Below, piece by piece: positions 40,152 to 49,478 of a stretch of 64,000 nucleotides of DNA. Each line of letters starts with the position of its first letter. The first letter of the stretch is position 1. A program made the position numbers and the translations under genes. Under the pieces are notes generated by a model. It did not search any database, was not told where the DNA came from, and saw nothing but the letters and a program-made list of their open reading frames with translations. This DNA comes from Serratia oryzae (GTDB taxonomy: Bacteria > Pseudomonadota > Gammaproteobacteria > Enterobacterales > Enterobacteriaceae), in NCBI RefSeq assembly GCF_001976145.1, contig NZ_MOXD01000001.1, forward strand, positions 590,711 to 654,710. The letters run 5' to 3'.

Positions 40152-40534
40152 AGTTTACTCCTTCCGCGCCACAGCACGATACCGATCAGCGCCAACAGCA
40201 GCGGCGGTAGCCCCCAAAGCACCAAAGTTGAAGCCTCTAACGCGGGTTGATAGCGCACAAAATTGCCGTAACGCGCGGTCATAAAACTCATGATCTCGCT
40301 TTCCGTTTTGCCCTGCTCCGTCATGGCAAAAACCTCGTGGCGCATAGCCACTGCCGCTGGCGCATTCGACTCCAGCAGGTTCTGGTTCTGGCACTGCGGG
40401 CAACGTATTTTTGCCGCCACCGCCAGAGCCTGTTCTTGCACCATAGGCGAGGAAAATGCCCAGGTATCGACCACCTGCGCCCGCAGCGGCCATGCCAGCC
40501 CACACCACAACAGCAAAATGGCTAGCCTGCGCAT
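40148..40534 (-). CDS. nrfF: Haem lyase subunit NrfF (CcmH-like)
   Basis: A 128-aa CcmH N-terminal-type protein: signal sequence, then the thioredox motif in IRCPQCQNQNLLES near residue 44, and a C-terminal membrane helix (LVLWGLPPLLLALIGIVLW). It presents the reduced apocytochrome to the NrfE lyase. The start at 40534 follows AAGGAGGACGCC; it overlaps the nrfE end by 13 bp. The frame is open upstream but the ribosome site settles the start. Confidence 0.92.
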   Translation of the reverse strand: MRRLAILLLWCGLAWPLRAQVVDTWAFSSPMVQEQALAVAAKIRCPQCQNQNLLESNAPAAVAMRHEVFAMTEQGKTESEIMSFMTARYGNFVRYQPALEASTLVLWGLPPLLLALIGIVLWRGRSKL

Positions 40535-42207
40535 GGCGTCCTCCTTGACCAACGAGCGGCCAGCACGCCCATGATCATCAGGGCACCACCCCACCAGATC
40601 CAACGGATACCGGTCTGCACATAAAACCGCATGGCGTAACGATCCTCACCGCTTTTCTCGCCCATTACCACGTACCAGTCATGCAGCACGCTCCAGTCGA
40701 TGCCCGGTTCAAACATCTGCTGGCGACGCGCGGTATAAAAACGCCGCTCCGGCCTAAGCTGCGTCAGCGCTTTCCCCTGCTGTGAGACGTCGATCACCGC
40801 CTGTTCGGTGGTGAAGTTGCCCTGCGCCTGTAGCTCGATCGCGCGGAACGTGAACTCATAACCGGCCAGCGTCACGCTTTCCCCAACGGCCACGTTCAGG
40901 CTGACCTCATGCCGTTGCAACGACGAACACAGAATGCCCAAGGCGGCCAGCAGCACGCCGGAATGCGCAATCCACTGCGCAAGCCGGCGGCGAAAACCAC
41001 CAACGCACATCAGGATCAACGCCAACAGCCCAAAAGGCAGTAGAACCAGATTGAAGTAAGGCGCACCGACAGAAATCTGCCCCCAGCCCATCAGCCGGTA
41101 CAGCATCGGGTAGAGCGTGCCGATCAACACGATCAGCGCCGCCGAACTGAACAGCAGCAGTGTCACTACTAACACAGGCGGCGCAGGTGGCACCGGCTGT
41201 TCAACCCGGTTGGCACGCAGGGCGTAGACCAGAAACGAGGCACCGCTCAGGAAAGCAAACAACACGAATAGTGGTAATGCCCGCTGTTCATCCAGCGCGA
41301 AGGCATGTACCGAGAGCAGCACGCCAGAGCGCACGATCAAGGTTCCCAACAGGCTGAGCACGAACGTCCCAAACGTTAGCAGCAGCGTCCAGTGCCGCAA
41401 CCCGCCGGTGCGCTGGCTAGCGGCCAAGCTGTGTAGCAATGCCGTTGCGGTCAGCCAGGGCAGCAAAGAGGCATTTTCGACCGGATCCCAAAACCACCAG
41501 CCGCCCCAACCCAATTCACTGTAGGCCCACCAGGACCCCAGAATGATCCCAGCGGTGAGGAAACACCATGCTGGGGCAGCCCAATGCTGGCATTGCCCGG
41601 CAGTTTGGGGAGTGAACTCCCCGTTCAGCAAGGCGGCCAACATCACCGCACTGCAGACGGCGAACCCGGCATAGCCGAGATACAGCAGAGGGGGATGCAG
41701 AATCAGCCCGATATGTTGCAGCATCGGGTTCAGATCTCGCCCTTCAACCGCCGGGGGAAAAACGCGAACAAAGGGATCGGAGAAGCACAGAATGAAGATC
41801 AGAAAGCAACCGGCGATCAGCAACAGGATCGCCAGCGTGACGGACGCCGTTGCCTCTTCCGGCTTACTGCGCCAGGCGAAAACGGCAGCCCAGCCGCTCA
41901 GGCACAGCAACCAAAGCAGCAATGAACCTTCGTGGCCGCCCCACAACGCCGCGGCCTTAAGTAAGCCCGAGAGTTGACTGTGCCCGTGCTGGGCAACATA
42001 CAGCACAGAAAAATCATCGCGCAAAAACAGCAACAGCAGGATAGCGAACGCCAGCGCGATCAAGGCAAATATTGCCAAACTCCAAGCACGGATTGGCAAC
42101 AGCGCTACCCGGTGGCGCGCGAACAGCGCCACGCCAGAGATCAGCCATGACGCCGTACACGCCAGCAACAGTGCACCAAACCCCAATTCGGGTAACCACA
42201 ACAGCAC
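40522..42207 (-). CDS. nrfE: Haem lyase NrfE (CcmF-like)
   Basis: A CcmF-family membrane haem lyase, 561 aa with many membrane helices. The tryptophan-rich WWD-type region (GWGGWWFWDPVENASLLPW) is near residue 235, and flanking His residues are expected haem ligands. It is needed for the CXXCK haem of NrfA. The start is a GTG at 42207 behind AAGGCGG. It lies 31 bp after nrfD. Confidence 0.93.
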   Translation of the reverse strand: MLLWLPELGFGALLLACTASWLISGVALFARHRVALLPIRAWSLAIFALIALAFAILLLLFLRDDFSVLYVAQHGHSQLSGLLKAAALWGGHEGSLLLWLLCLSGWAAVFAWRSKPEEATASVTLAILLLIAGCFLIFILCFSDPFVRVFPPAVEGRDLNPMLQHIGLILHPPLLYLGYAGFAVCSAVMLAALLNGEFTPQTAGQCQHWAAPAWCFLTAGIILGSWWAYSELGWGGWWFWDPVENASLLPWLTATALLHSLAASQRTGGLRHWTLLLTFGTFVLSLLGTLIVRSGVLLSVHAFALDEQRALPLFVLFAFLSGASFLVYALRANRVEQPVPPAPPVLVVTLLLFSSAALIVLIGTLYPMLYRLMGWGQISVGAPYFNLVLLPFGLLALILMCVGGFRRRLAQWIAHSGVLLAALGILCSSLQRHEVSLNVAVGESVTLAGYEFTFRAIELQAQGNFTTEQAVIDVSQQGKALTQLRPERRFYTARRQQMFEPGIDWSVLHDWYVVMGEKSGEDRYAMRFYVQTGIRWIWWGGALMIMGVLAARWSRRTPCAG

Positions 42208-42238
42208 GTTTACCGCCTTATTTCGCTGCCAACATCAT

Positions 42239-43186
42239 TCAGGCCACCGTCATTTGCCCGGCATACAGGATGAAATAGCGCAACAGCAACACTCCACACA
42301 GGCTGCTACCGCTGATCAGCAGGATCTGCCCCTGCGCCTTGCCCCAGCCTAATGCCTTCAGCAACAGCGGCAGGCACAGCCCAACGCCCACCACGCCCAG
42401 CCAGAACCACCAGGCCCAGAACCCGCCACCCAGCGCCGCCGACAGCGCACGCAGCTTGCCATCATCCCCCAGCCACAGGCCGATAAAAAAGGCGGCTAGC
42501 AGGAAGATCTCCAGCCAGACCACCGGGGTTTCGACACGGTGCAGAAAGTGCATTTCCTTGCTGTGCAAATCGCCCTTGGGGCCGAACACAAAGGCTAACA
42601 GCGCCACGGCAATCCCAGATGATACTCCCGAAAACAGAAACAGTGCGGGCAACAGCGGGTTATTGAGCATCGGGTAGGATTTCAACGCGGACAGCAGGAA
42701 CCCGGTATAGGCTCCCAGCAGCACGGCCAAAACCATCATCAGGGTTTCAATCGGGCGCAGAAACGGCAGGAAGCGCGCCAACAGGTTGGGGATCAGCGTC
42801 AACTTTGGCAGCCAGCGCTGCTGTAGCGCAGCCACTTCGTCGCGGAAAATCAGCGCCAGCCAGACCACCAGCACCAGCGTATACACCTGGAACAGCATCA
42901 CCCCCATCGACATCACCGAAGTGAAGCTGTAATGGAACATCAGCTTCCAGAAGGTCCACGGGCGCGCCAGGTGGAAAATCAGGATCACCAGCCCCAGGAT
43001 GATCGTACTGGGCGCAATAAACAGCGTGGTGCGCATGATGCGGCTGTGTGAGGTGCCCTCCTGCGGGTGGTAACGGCGCAGCAGAATGCTCAACGTCACC
43101 AGACCGGCGGAGATGCCGATCAGAAACAGGTAAATCGCGATCGGCCAGTCCCAGACTAGAGAGTCAAAATGAAACGCAGAGGTCAT
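42239..43186 (-). CDS. nrfD: Quinol-oxidising membrane subunit NrfD
   Basis: NrfD, 315 aa, is a polytopic membrane protein (8-10 helices) that takes electrons from menaquinol and passes them to NrfC. The sequence begins [28 protein letters not shown]. The start overlaps the nrfC stop in an ATGA junction. Order nrfABCD matches E. coli. Confidence 0.93.
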   Translation of the reverse strand: MTSAFHFDSLVWDWPIAIYLFLIGISAGLVTLSILLRRYHPQEGTSHSRIMRTTLFIAPSTIILGLVILIFHLARPWTFWKLMFHYSFTSVMSMGVMLFQVYTLVLVVWLALIFRDEVAALQQRWLPKLTLIPNLLARFLPFLRPIETLMMVLAVLLGAYTGFLLSALKSYPMLNNPLLPALFLFSGVSSGIAVALLAFVFGPKGDLHSKEMHFLHRVETPVVWLEIFLLAAFFIGLWLGDDGKLRALSAALGGGFWAWWFWLGVVGVGLCLPLLLKALGWGKAQGQILLISGSSLCGVLLLRYFILYAGQMTVA

Positions 43187-43854
43187 TGACTTATCTCCCC
43201 ATATTTAAAAGGCACGCGATACACTTTTGGCCGGGTACCCAGCGCAATTTTGTAGCGGTAAGTCGTGGTCTGCCTCAGCAGGCGCGAGATATCACTGTTG
43301 GGATCGTCGAGATTGCCAAAGATCAGCGCCTGAGTCGGGCAGGACAGCACGCAGGCGGGCTGTTTACCCTGGCGGAGATTGGTTTTGCGGCAAAAATCGC
43401 ATTTATCTGCCGTTTTGCTGATCGGGTGAATAAACCGCACCCGATACGGGCAAGCAGCAATGCAGTATTGGCAACCGACGCACAGATCGGGGTTAACGTC
43501 GACAATCCCGCTGGCGGCATCTCGGAATGAAGCCCCGGTGGGGCAGACATCCACACAGGGCGCATCGTCGCAATGCTGGCAGGAGTGGCGGAAAAACCGG
43601 TACTTCACGTCTGGAAAGCTGCCGATCGGTTCGCTGCGGATAATCGTCAGGCGCGAAACGCCTGCTGGCACCTGATTCACTTCGCGGCAGGCATCCATAC
43701 AGGCGGTGCAACCGATGCAACGCGACTCGTCATGCACCATGCCATAGCGCACACCATTAACATTCATCGTGCGCGCCAGCACTTTCTCTACGGCGCTAGA
43801 CGCCACGGCCAGCACGCCTATACCGGTAATAAAACGGCGTCGTGAGCAGCTCAT
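43183..43854 (-). CDS. nrfC: Ferredoxin-type subunit NrfC
   Basis: NrfC, 223 aa, is a periplasmic protein with four 4Fe-4S clusters. Clusters are bound by [35 protein letters not shown] and the CDFC/C region. The N terminus carries a twin-arginine-type signal (SRRRFITG). It is coupled by ATGA overlaps to nrfB before it and nrfD after it. Confidence 0.94.
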   Translation of the reverse strand: MSCSRRRFITGIGVLAVASSAVEKVLARTMNVNGVRYGMVHDESRCIGCTACMDACREVNQVPAGVSRLTIIRSEPIGSFPDVKYRFFRHSCQHCDDAPCVDVCPTGASFRDAASGIVDVNPDLCVGCQYCIAACPYRVRFIHPISKTADKCDFCRKTNLRQGKQPACVLSCPTQALIFGNLDDPNSDISRLLRQTTTYRYKIALGTRPKVYRVPFKYGEISQ

Positions 43855-44420
43855 GGCTGCTCCTTACCCAGCCGCACGGCTGCTGGATTAAACGCCGGAT
43901 CATCCTGTTGCTGACGGTGGCAATCCACGCAGATCTGTATCCGCCCTTTATCACTCAGCCCCTGCATTTTATCCTGCTGGGGATGAAGCTGATGGCAACT
44001 GGCGCAGGTCACTTTGGCCAGGTGGACATCGTGCGGCCAGAAGGTTTTTTGCAACGCCTCCGGCAAGTGGCAAGACATACAGACGCTATTTTGCGTTTCT
44101 ACGCCATACATAGGCTCATTAAAACGCATCACATCCTTCACCCCTTCGCGATGCTGCAGCGAAGGGTTACCGTGGCAGTTGGTGCAGGTCACCGGTAGCT
44201 GATTATTCGGGTTGATCGCCCCTGCATGTTTGCCATGCATCGCATTCTGCTGCGGCTTATGGCAGCGCAAGCAGGCCTCATCGGGGTTACGTTGTAACTT
44301 CACCTCGGCGTTTTGTTGTTGCATCGCAGGGCTATCAGTTTGAGCTGATACCGGTAATACCGTCAGCCAAAGGCTGCAGGCCAGCACCCCGGTAGTTAAT
44401 AACGAACGCAGTACGCTCAT
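43851..44420 (-). CDS. nrfB: Pentahaem cytochrome NrfB
   Basis: NrfB passes electrons from NrfCD to NrfA. From the ATG at 44420, chosen for GGAG five bases upstream and identity to the E. coli start MSVLRSLLT, it has 189 aa. A signal peptide ends near VSAQ. Five CXXCH motifs are visible: CLRCH, CTNCH, CMSCH, CASCH and CVDCH. It lies 42 bp after nrfA. Confidence 0.95.
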   Translation of the reverse strand: MSVLRSLLTTGVLACSLWLTVLPVSAQTDSPAMQQQNAEVKLQRNPDEACLRCHKPQQNAMHGKHAGAINPNNQLPVTCTNCHGNPSLQHREGVKDVMRFNEPMYGVETQNSVCMSCHLPEALQKTFWPHDVHLAKVTCASCHQLHPQQDKMQGLSDKGRIQICVDCHRQQQDDPAFNPAAVRLGKEQP

Positions 44421-44462
44421 ATTCACTCCATTTTTTTACGCCCCGCGCACGGGGCGGAGGGG

Positions 44463-45896
44463 TTATTGGCTGAGTCGCCCGGCTTTGCGCGCCTGCTCAT
44501 CCCACTGCGGTACTACCGTCTTGAGGAATTCCTGCTTTTCCGCATTAAGCTGTGGCATATCCATGCCCAAGGCCAACTGCGCCTTTTGCTTGGTGGAAAT
44601 ATCCGGCAACGGGATTTCATCGCTGATACCTTTGGTCGCCAACAGGCGGGCCAGCTTGGTGCGGGCCTGAGCCGCCTGATCGAGCGCAGTGCCTAACACC
44701 CGTAGCGCAACGTCTGGTGCATGCATATGAATGCCGTGCGACGCGATGGCATAATCCCAGCGCCATTGCGCATGGCGGATATCCATCAGAATCGGTTTCA
44801 TCTCAGCCTCTGTGGCACCGGCATCCCACGCGGCTTTCGCCTCAAAGTGTGCATGCACCAGTTGGTCTTCGACCTTCAGCTTGATCTCAGTGATATCTTT
44901 TTTACGCTTGGCTACCATCCCTTCCAGGCTGGCCTTATCCTGGGTGTGGCAAGTGGCACAGGTTTTTTCGAAGTTATCGAAGGGGTTACCGATTTTGTGA
45001 TCGGTATAGATCTTGCCCTGAGCGTTTTGCACTTTCGGCATATGGCAGTCGATACAGGCTACGTTGTTTTGGCCATGCACACCCGCGCGCCAGGTTTCAT
45101 ATTCTGGGTGCTGGGCTTTGAGCAGCGGCGCTTTGGACAACGGATTGATCCAATCGGAGAAAGCGATATTGTCGTAATAGACTTCCATATCGTCGACGGT
45201 GGTCCCTTTATCCCAAGGGAATTTCACCGCTTTATCTTTACCATCAAAATAGTATTCAACGTGGCACTGCCCGCACACCATGGCTTGTTGATCAAAACGC
45301 CCCGCTTTATCAAAGGGTTTTCCAATCGCCTCCATCGCCCGGGAAGCATAAGGGCGGGAAAGCGTCAGCGCCGGTTTCCCCTCGGCAAACTCCGCTGAAG
45401 CGGTGTTATGACAATCCGCACAGCCGAGGTTATTGACAATTTCCGGGCCGCCGCGTGCCCATTTACCGTGGAAATACCCTTCTTCGCCCTGCTCGGTGAT
45501 CATTCTGGCAACGTCCGGGCTTTTGCAGCTCCAGCAGGCCATCGGCAGTGGCCCATCTTCAGCGGTCTTTGGTGCACCGGTGCGCAGCGTTTCACGCACG
45601 TCCGTCAGCGCATAGGCGTGGCCGCGCGGTTTCTTGTAGTCTTTCGCAAAAGGATATCCGGCCCACAGGATCACCAGGCGTGGATCTTCCGCTAGCGCAT
45701 CGACCTGCTCCGACTGCTCTGAGGTTGCTTTCCATGATTGGTATTGATCGGGGTGAGGCGCAGAGAATGTTTCGTTTTTGGCTTCTATTTTCTGCGGTAC
45801 GGCGGTGTTAGAGGCATCGGCTTGTAGCGAAAACGAGACAAAACCCGCACAGATCCCCGCCAGAAAAATGGCCAATATATCGCTTACCTTAGTCAT
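44463..45896 (-). CDS. nrfA: Cytochrome c nitrite reductase NrfA
   Basis: NrfA reduces nitrite to ammonium with six electrons in the periplasm. It has 477 aa from the ATG at 45896. Five haem sites are visible: the catalytic CWSCK plus CADCH, CGQCH, CIDCH and CATCH. A signal peptide precedes residue 31. The alternative start at 45911 adds five residues only. It is first in nrfABCDEFG, with an FNR-like site upstream, fitting anaerobic induction. Confidence 0.96.
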   Translation of the reverse strand: MTKVSDILAIFLAGICAGFVSFSLQADASNTAVPQKIEAKNETFSAPHPDQYQSWKATSEQSEQVDALAEDPRLVILWAGYPFAKDYKKPRGHAYALTDVRETLRTGAPKTAEDGPLPMACWSCKSPDVARMITEQGEEGYFHGKWARGGPEIVNNLGCADCHNTASAEFAEGKPALTLSRPYASRAMEAIGKPFDKAGRFDQQAMVCGQCHVEYYFDGKDKAVKFPWDKGTTVDDMEVYYDNIAFSDWINPLSKAPLLKAQHPEYETWRAGVHGQNNVACIDCHMPKVQNAQGKIYTDHKIGNPFDNFEKTCATCHTQDKASLEGMVAKRKKDITEIKLKVEDQLVHAHFEAKAAWDAGATEAEMKPILMDIRHAQWRWDYAIASHGIHMHAPDVALRVLGTALDQAAQARTKLARLLATKGISDEIPLPDISTKQKAQLALGMDMPQLNAEKQEFLKTVVPQWDEQARKAGRLSQ

Positions 45897-46014
45897 AAGC
45901 ATCCCATCCATTTAGCCTGCTGAATAGCAGCGGCTTATTAGTTATTAGATCCACGAAGGACATATTATCGATACTGCTCGCTGGCTATGGATAACATAGA
46001 CCACACAAAAATTG

Positions 46015-46028
46015 TTGTCTTTAATCAA
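46015..46028 (-). promoter_or_regulatory. Candidate FNR site upstream of nrfA
   Basis: On the - strand TTGAT-TAAA-GACAA matches the FNR consensus TTGAT-N4-ATCAA in 8 of 10 positions. A TATGTT -10 candidate (45993-45998) lies downstream at a spacing that places the FNR site near -40, as in class II FNR promoters. The remaining 45897-46270 gap shows no gene. Confidence 0.55.
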
Positions 46029-46277
46029 GTTAATGAGGGCTAATTCACCACTTCGATTGATTTTTGCGAAGTGGCGCAGCGCAGCCAAACGTGCTTGAAA
46101 ATCAAATACCTAATAAGAGGTATATAATAAGTAACATAGAGGAGCGCGGTTTTTCTTTCTACTGCGTTCTGAACGTTGGTTCACAGTGATTGGATTCTCG
46201 CCCGTCGTTATTTCCGCCGGAGTTTGCAGCAATGCGAACACAGCTTAACCAGCCACGCTAAAAGCACGAAAATATTC

Positions 46278-46306
46278 TTGACCGGATCAGCGTCACTCCC
46301 TATAGT
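46278..46306 (+). promoter_or_regulatory. Promoter of the second tRNA-Ser
   Basis: TTGACC and TATAGT with a 17-bp spacer and a GC-rich AGCGCCCC discriminator, about 35 bp before the tRNA. Confidence 0.8.
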
Positions 46307-46341
46307 AGCGCCCCGTTGCACTGAGTAACGCGCAACGAAAC

Positions 46342-46431
46342 GGTGAGGTGTCTGAGTGGCTGAAGGAGCACGCCTGGAAAGTGTGTATACGCGAAAGTGT
46401 ATCGAGGGTTCGAACCCCTCTCTCACCGCCA
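46342..46431 (+). tRNA. Second tRNA-Ser (anticodon GGA)
   Basis: A 90-nt tRNA almost identical to that at 30980. It differs in the acceptor 3' strand (TCTCACC, giving a G-U pair with the last G of GGTGAGG) and in the variable arm (GCGAAAG for GCGCAAG). CCA is encoded. Its tail is repeated downstream as at the first locus. Confidence 0.97.
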
Positions 46432-46582
46432 AATTCAAAGAGAAAGCCTGAGCGAAAGTTCAGGCTTTTTTGCTTTTAGATTCCCCAAAGAGAGGGGTGG
46501 GAACCCTCGACAGGGTTCGACAAAATGGCCTGCCATTTTGGACGGCCGCAGGCCGCCCGAAGGGTGAGCGCAGCGAATCAAG
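46416..46582 (+). repeat. rtT-like repeat at the second tRNA-Ser, unit 1
   Basis: A 167-bp unit beginning with the last 16 bases of the tRNA. It holds the terminator GCCTG-AGCGAAAGTT-CAGGC plus six T (46447-46472), an inverted T-arm/acceptor copy (46489-46510, 20 of 22 identical to the complement of this tRNA), and the same AAAATGGC/GCCATTTT hairpins as locus 1. Confidence 0.8.
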
Positions 46583-46627
46583 CCCTCTCTCACCGCCAAA
46601 TTCAAAGAGAAACTCTGAACGAAAGTT
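46583..46627 (+). repeat. rtT-like repeat, unit 2, interrupted
   Basis: It starts again with CCCTCTCTCACCGCCA, the tail of this tRNA, then is broken inside the terminator hairpin by the element at 46628. After the element it resumes as TCTGGCTTATTTTC at 46816. Confidence 0.75.
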
Positions 46628-46806
46628 CTAATGTTGGTCAGTTAAGCGCAAAACTGCGCAATCATGCAGCCATTGCTAAAGGAGTCGCCCCCTCTCCCTG
46701 TGGGAGAGGGCCGGGGTGAGGGGCTTATAGCTCGGTGCTCGTCCCCTCACCCTAACCCTCTCCCCAAGGGAGAGGGAACTGGCCAGCCTTTACTGACGGG
46801 CATTAG
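46628..46806 (-). mobile_element. MITE-like element, 179 bp, reversed copy
   Basis: Its reverse complement aligns without gaps to 31437-31615 in ends, hairpins and spacers; the central 25 bases and one flank differ. Ends are CTAATGTTGGTCAGTTAA and the complement of TTACTGACGGGCATTAG. The flanks AACGAAAGTT and AGCGAAAATT (8 of 10) look like an aged target duplication. The 379-bp region 46807-47185 after it holds repeat debris and AT-rich DNA, but no gene was seen. Confidence 0.75.
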
Positions 46807-47185
46807 AGCGAAAATTCTGGCTTATTTTCTTTTATGAACCCTACAAGAGAACCTCGACAGGGTTCGACATACGCGCATTGCAATTCCCCCAGGCAACATC
46901 GACAGCCTCGACCATCAGCTTTCTTTGCACTTGCCACGCATAAAAATCCATCCTCTTTCCAGCAAATCACCCTCCTCACAAAATAATTAATAAATATAAT
47001 CATTTTAAGCTATTTTTTATAAGCTGTGACAGCGATGGCGTCGAACCCTCAGCTCTACCACTCTCTATATCGACACTTATCAAAACGTCATAACAATATG
47101 AATTTAAACGATATTAAGGCCATGGCAACCGGCCTCATTGTGGTTAAGCCACATTCCATCTTTAGTTTAAGGACAACATGATACT

Positions 47186-48361
47186 ATGTCGAAAATCTCC
47201 AGTTCTCATAATCGTTTGCTTTCCTTAGATGTTTTACGAGGTATGACAATCGCAGGAATGATTCTGGTCAATAATCCTGGTTCTTGGAGCTACGTTTACG
47301 CTCCTCTCGGGCACGCCTCCTGGCATGGGTTAACGCCAACCGATCTGGTTTTCCCCTTTTTTATGTTCATTATGGGCATCTCTACTTATATTTCTCTGCA
47401 GAAAAGCCAATTCTCGGCCAGTTCAGCCACCATAACCAAAATTCTGACCCGCACCTTGGTTATCTTTATGATTGGATTATTCATTGCCTGGTTTGCCCTG
47501 TTTCTCAGAACCTCCTACAAGCTTACCGCTGAGGGCGTTGAGTTCTGGCAGCGATTAGGGCCTTCGCTATGGAACTTTGAGCACATTCGTATTTTAGGAG
47601 TAATGCAGCGATTGGCTATCTGTTACGCAGCTACCGCGATTATTGCCCTGTTGGTCAACCATAAATACATCCCGCATATCATCGTCACGCTTCTGTTGGG
47701 ATATTATGCCATTCTGCTTGCAGGCAATGGGTTTGAGCAAAGTGAGCAAAATATTATTTCGCAACTTGACCAGGCGATTCTTGGCGTCAACCACATGTAC
47801 AAAGATGCCGGGCTGGCAATTGACCCTGAAGGATTGCTGAGTACGCTCCCGGCGATCGCCCACGTCCTGTTAGGCTTTTATTGCGGCAAAATACTCTCAC
47901 GCACCAAGGATATTCAGCAGAAAGTACAGACGCTATTTATTATAGGCACCAGCCTGACCTTTATCGGCTTTTTACTCAGCTATGGTTGCCCGATTAATAA
48001 AAAGATATGGTCGCCCACTTTTGTGCTGGTGACCTGTGGCTTAGCCGCATCCTTCCTCGCATTGCTCATGTGGATTATTGATATTAAGGGCAAGAAAACC
48101 TGGTGCCGCCCTTTTGAAGCGTTCGGTATTAATCCACTTTTTATCTACGTCAATGCGGCCTTTCTTTCTTTGCTGTTAAACACTATTCCGTTTGGTAGTT
48201 ACGATTCGTTAGTCACGATTCATCAGCTCGTCTACGACGGGGTGTTAAGACCCCTATTAGGTGACTACCCGAGTTCACTGGCTTACGCCCTGCTGTTCCT
48301 CTGCGTCAACTGGTCGATCAGTTCAATGCTGTATCGCCGGCAAATTTATATCAAAATCTGA
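47186..48361 (+). CDS. Membrane acyltransferase, NagX/HGSNAT-like (DUF5009)
   Basis: A 391-aa polytopic protein of about 10-11 helices. It starts with the family pattern RLLSLDVLRGMTIAGMILVNNPG and has the LGHASWHGLTPTDLVFPFFMF segment whose His is the expected catalytic residue. Relatives acetylate glucosamine across a membrane (human HGSNAT, bacterial NagX). AAGGA lies 10 bases upstream of the ATG. No other sugar gene is nearby, so the substrate is open. Confidence 0.8.
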   Translation: MSKISSSHNRLLSLDVLRGMTIAGMILVNNPGSWSYVYAPLGHASWHGLTPTDLVFPFFMFIMGISTYISLQKSQFSASSATITKILTRTLVIFMIGLFIAWFALFLRTSYKLTAEGVEFWQRLGPSLWNFEHIRILGVMQRLAICYAATAIIALLVNHKYIPHIIVTLLLGYYAILLAGNGFEQSEQNIISQLDQAILGVNHMYKDAGLAIDPEGLLSTLPAIAHVLLGFYCGKILSRTKDIQQKVQTLFIIGTSLTFIGFLLSYGCPINKKIWSPTFVLVTCGLAASFLALLMWIIDIKGKKTWCRPFEAFGINPLFIYVNAAFLSLLLNTIPFGSYDSLVTIHQLVYDGVLRPLLGDYPSSLAYALLFLCVNWSISSMLYRRQIYIKI

Positions 48362-48366
48362 CCCAC

Positions 48367-48412
48367 CCCCGAGTCTGACAGAGTTCACCGCTGCCAGACT
48401 CGGGGATTTCTT
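48367..48412 (+). terminator. Terminator of the NagX-like gene
   Basis: An 11-bp perfect stem CCCCGAGTCTG/CAGACTCGGGG followed by ATTTCTT, five bases past the stop. Confidence 0.8.
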
Positions 48413-48418
48413 GAATAT

Positions 48419-48685
48419 CTATACCCTTCATACTTCAAGTTGCTTGGGTGTTGACTGCGTTACTCGGCCCATATTGGGCCTCGCCCCTTCGGGGCCGCTG
48501 CAAGCAGCGTTCAAATCTGCCAAGCAGATTTGTCACTCACCCCAGTCACTTACTTGAGTAAGCTCCTGGGGATTATGAGCCTCTTCGAGGCTCACCCTAC
48601 GGGCCAGCGCAAGCGCTGTTCAAATCAGTCTTTGACTGATTTGTCGCTCAGTTGCCGCCTACATGCAACTTGAATTATTATGGTT
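48419..48685. repeat. ERIC-like element with two internal insertions
   Basis: The ends (ATACCCTTCATACTTCAAGT and GCAACTTGAATTATTATGG) and the core (CCCCAGTCACTTACTT, then AGTAAGCTCCTGGGG) are those of ERIC. It is about 267 bp rather than 127 bp: two hairpin-rich segments, each ending in GTTCAAATC and a short palindrome (TGCCAAGCAGATTTG, CAGTCTTTGACTG), are inserted on either side of the core. Confidence 0.75.
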
Positions 48686-48751
48686 ATAAATAAAATGTTA
48701 AAAATTGAAAGTGTGATGAATTGAACGGCTACCGAACACAGGACCTGAATG

Positions 48752-48776
48752 AAAAGCCCTAACGAGCTTTTCGTTC
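48752..48776 (-). terminator. Weak terminator of the DUF2058 gene
   Basis: On the - strand GAAAAGCTC/GGGCTTTTC forms a short hairpin ending in T-rich DNA, about 25 bp past the stop. Confidence 0.45.
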
Positions 48777-48798
48777 ATAAGCATCTGCGAAAAATCAA

Positions 48799-49338
48799 TT
48801 ACCACATCAAATCATCGGGCACTTTAAAATCAGCATACGGATCGTCTTCATCCTGCTCTTCCTGGCTCAGTGCGCTGTTTAATACAATACTGCTGGCATC
48901 TCGCTGCGCAATCTTATCAGCGACGCTCGCGGGGATGATGGCATATTCGCTCTTGCCGCTGCTATCAACCACCAAACGCGCAATGGCGAGGCGGCCGTTA
49001 ATCAACTGAGCTTGAGTAGGCTTATCGACAACGATATTTTTAATTAAATTATTATCGGTGAAGTTAAAATCAATATCACCTTTTGCAATGACCACTCGGT
49101 TCATTTCAATGAGCTGCTTCACCTGCGCTTTGTATTCTTTAGATAAAGCAGCTTGTTTTTGCTGTTCGCTTAGCTGTCTATCACGCTCAAGTTGTGCTTT
49201 TTTATTTTCTTCTACCGCCTCTCTTGCCTCACGGGCCTGAACTCGTGATTTTTTAGCCGTTTTTTGGACCTTGGCCATTTTTTTGCTGGTCACTAATCCA
49301 GCTTTCAGCATCTGCTCTTGTAAGGTAAGTTTTGTCAT
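48799..49338 (-). CDS. yaiL: DUF2058 protein YaiL
   Basis: A 179-aa protein beginning MTKLTLQEQMLKAGLVTSKK. The N-terminal half is a highly charged Lys/Arg/Glu-rich helix (about residues 15-75), probably coiled coil, followed by a small globular domain. DUF2058 members are annotated as nucleoid or polynucleotide-associated proteins on weak evidence. The acidic EEQDEDDPYADF tail is typical. Confidence 0.85.
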   Translation of the reverse strand: MTKLTLQEQMLKAGLVTSKKMAKVQKTAKKSRVQAREAREAVEENKKAQLERDRQLSEQQKQAALSKEYKAQVKQLIEMNRVVIAKGDIDFNFTDNNLIKNIVVDKPTQAQLINGRLAIARLVVDSSGKSEYAIIPASVADKIAQRDASSIVLNSALSQEEQDEDDPYADFKVPDDLMW

Positions 49339-49478
49339 CTTCGCTTCTAAACCCGTTGAATAATTTGTGGGATTATACCTGTAATTTTTGAGGCTGTAAC
49401 AGGTGCCGAATCCGATCGCGGTGTGATTTGAATCAGCGGCTGCCTTCAGGTTCAGACACAGCGCTCACAGCACCAGAC

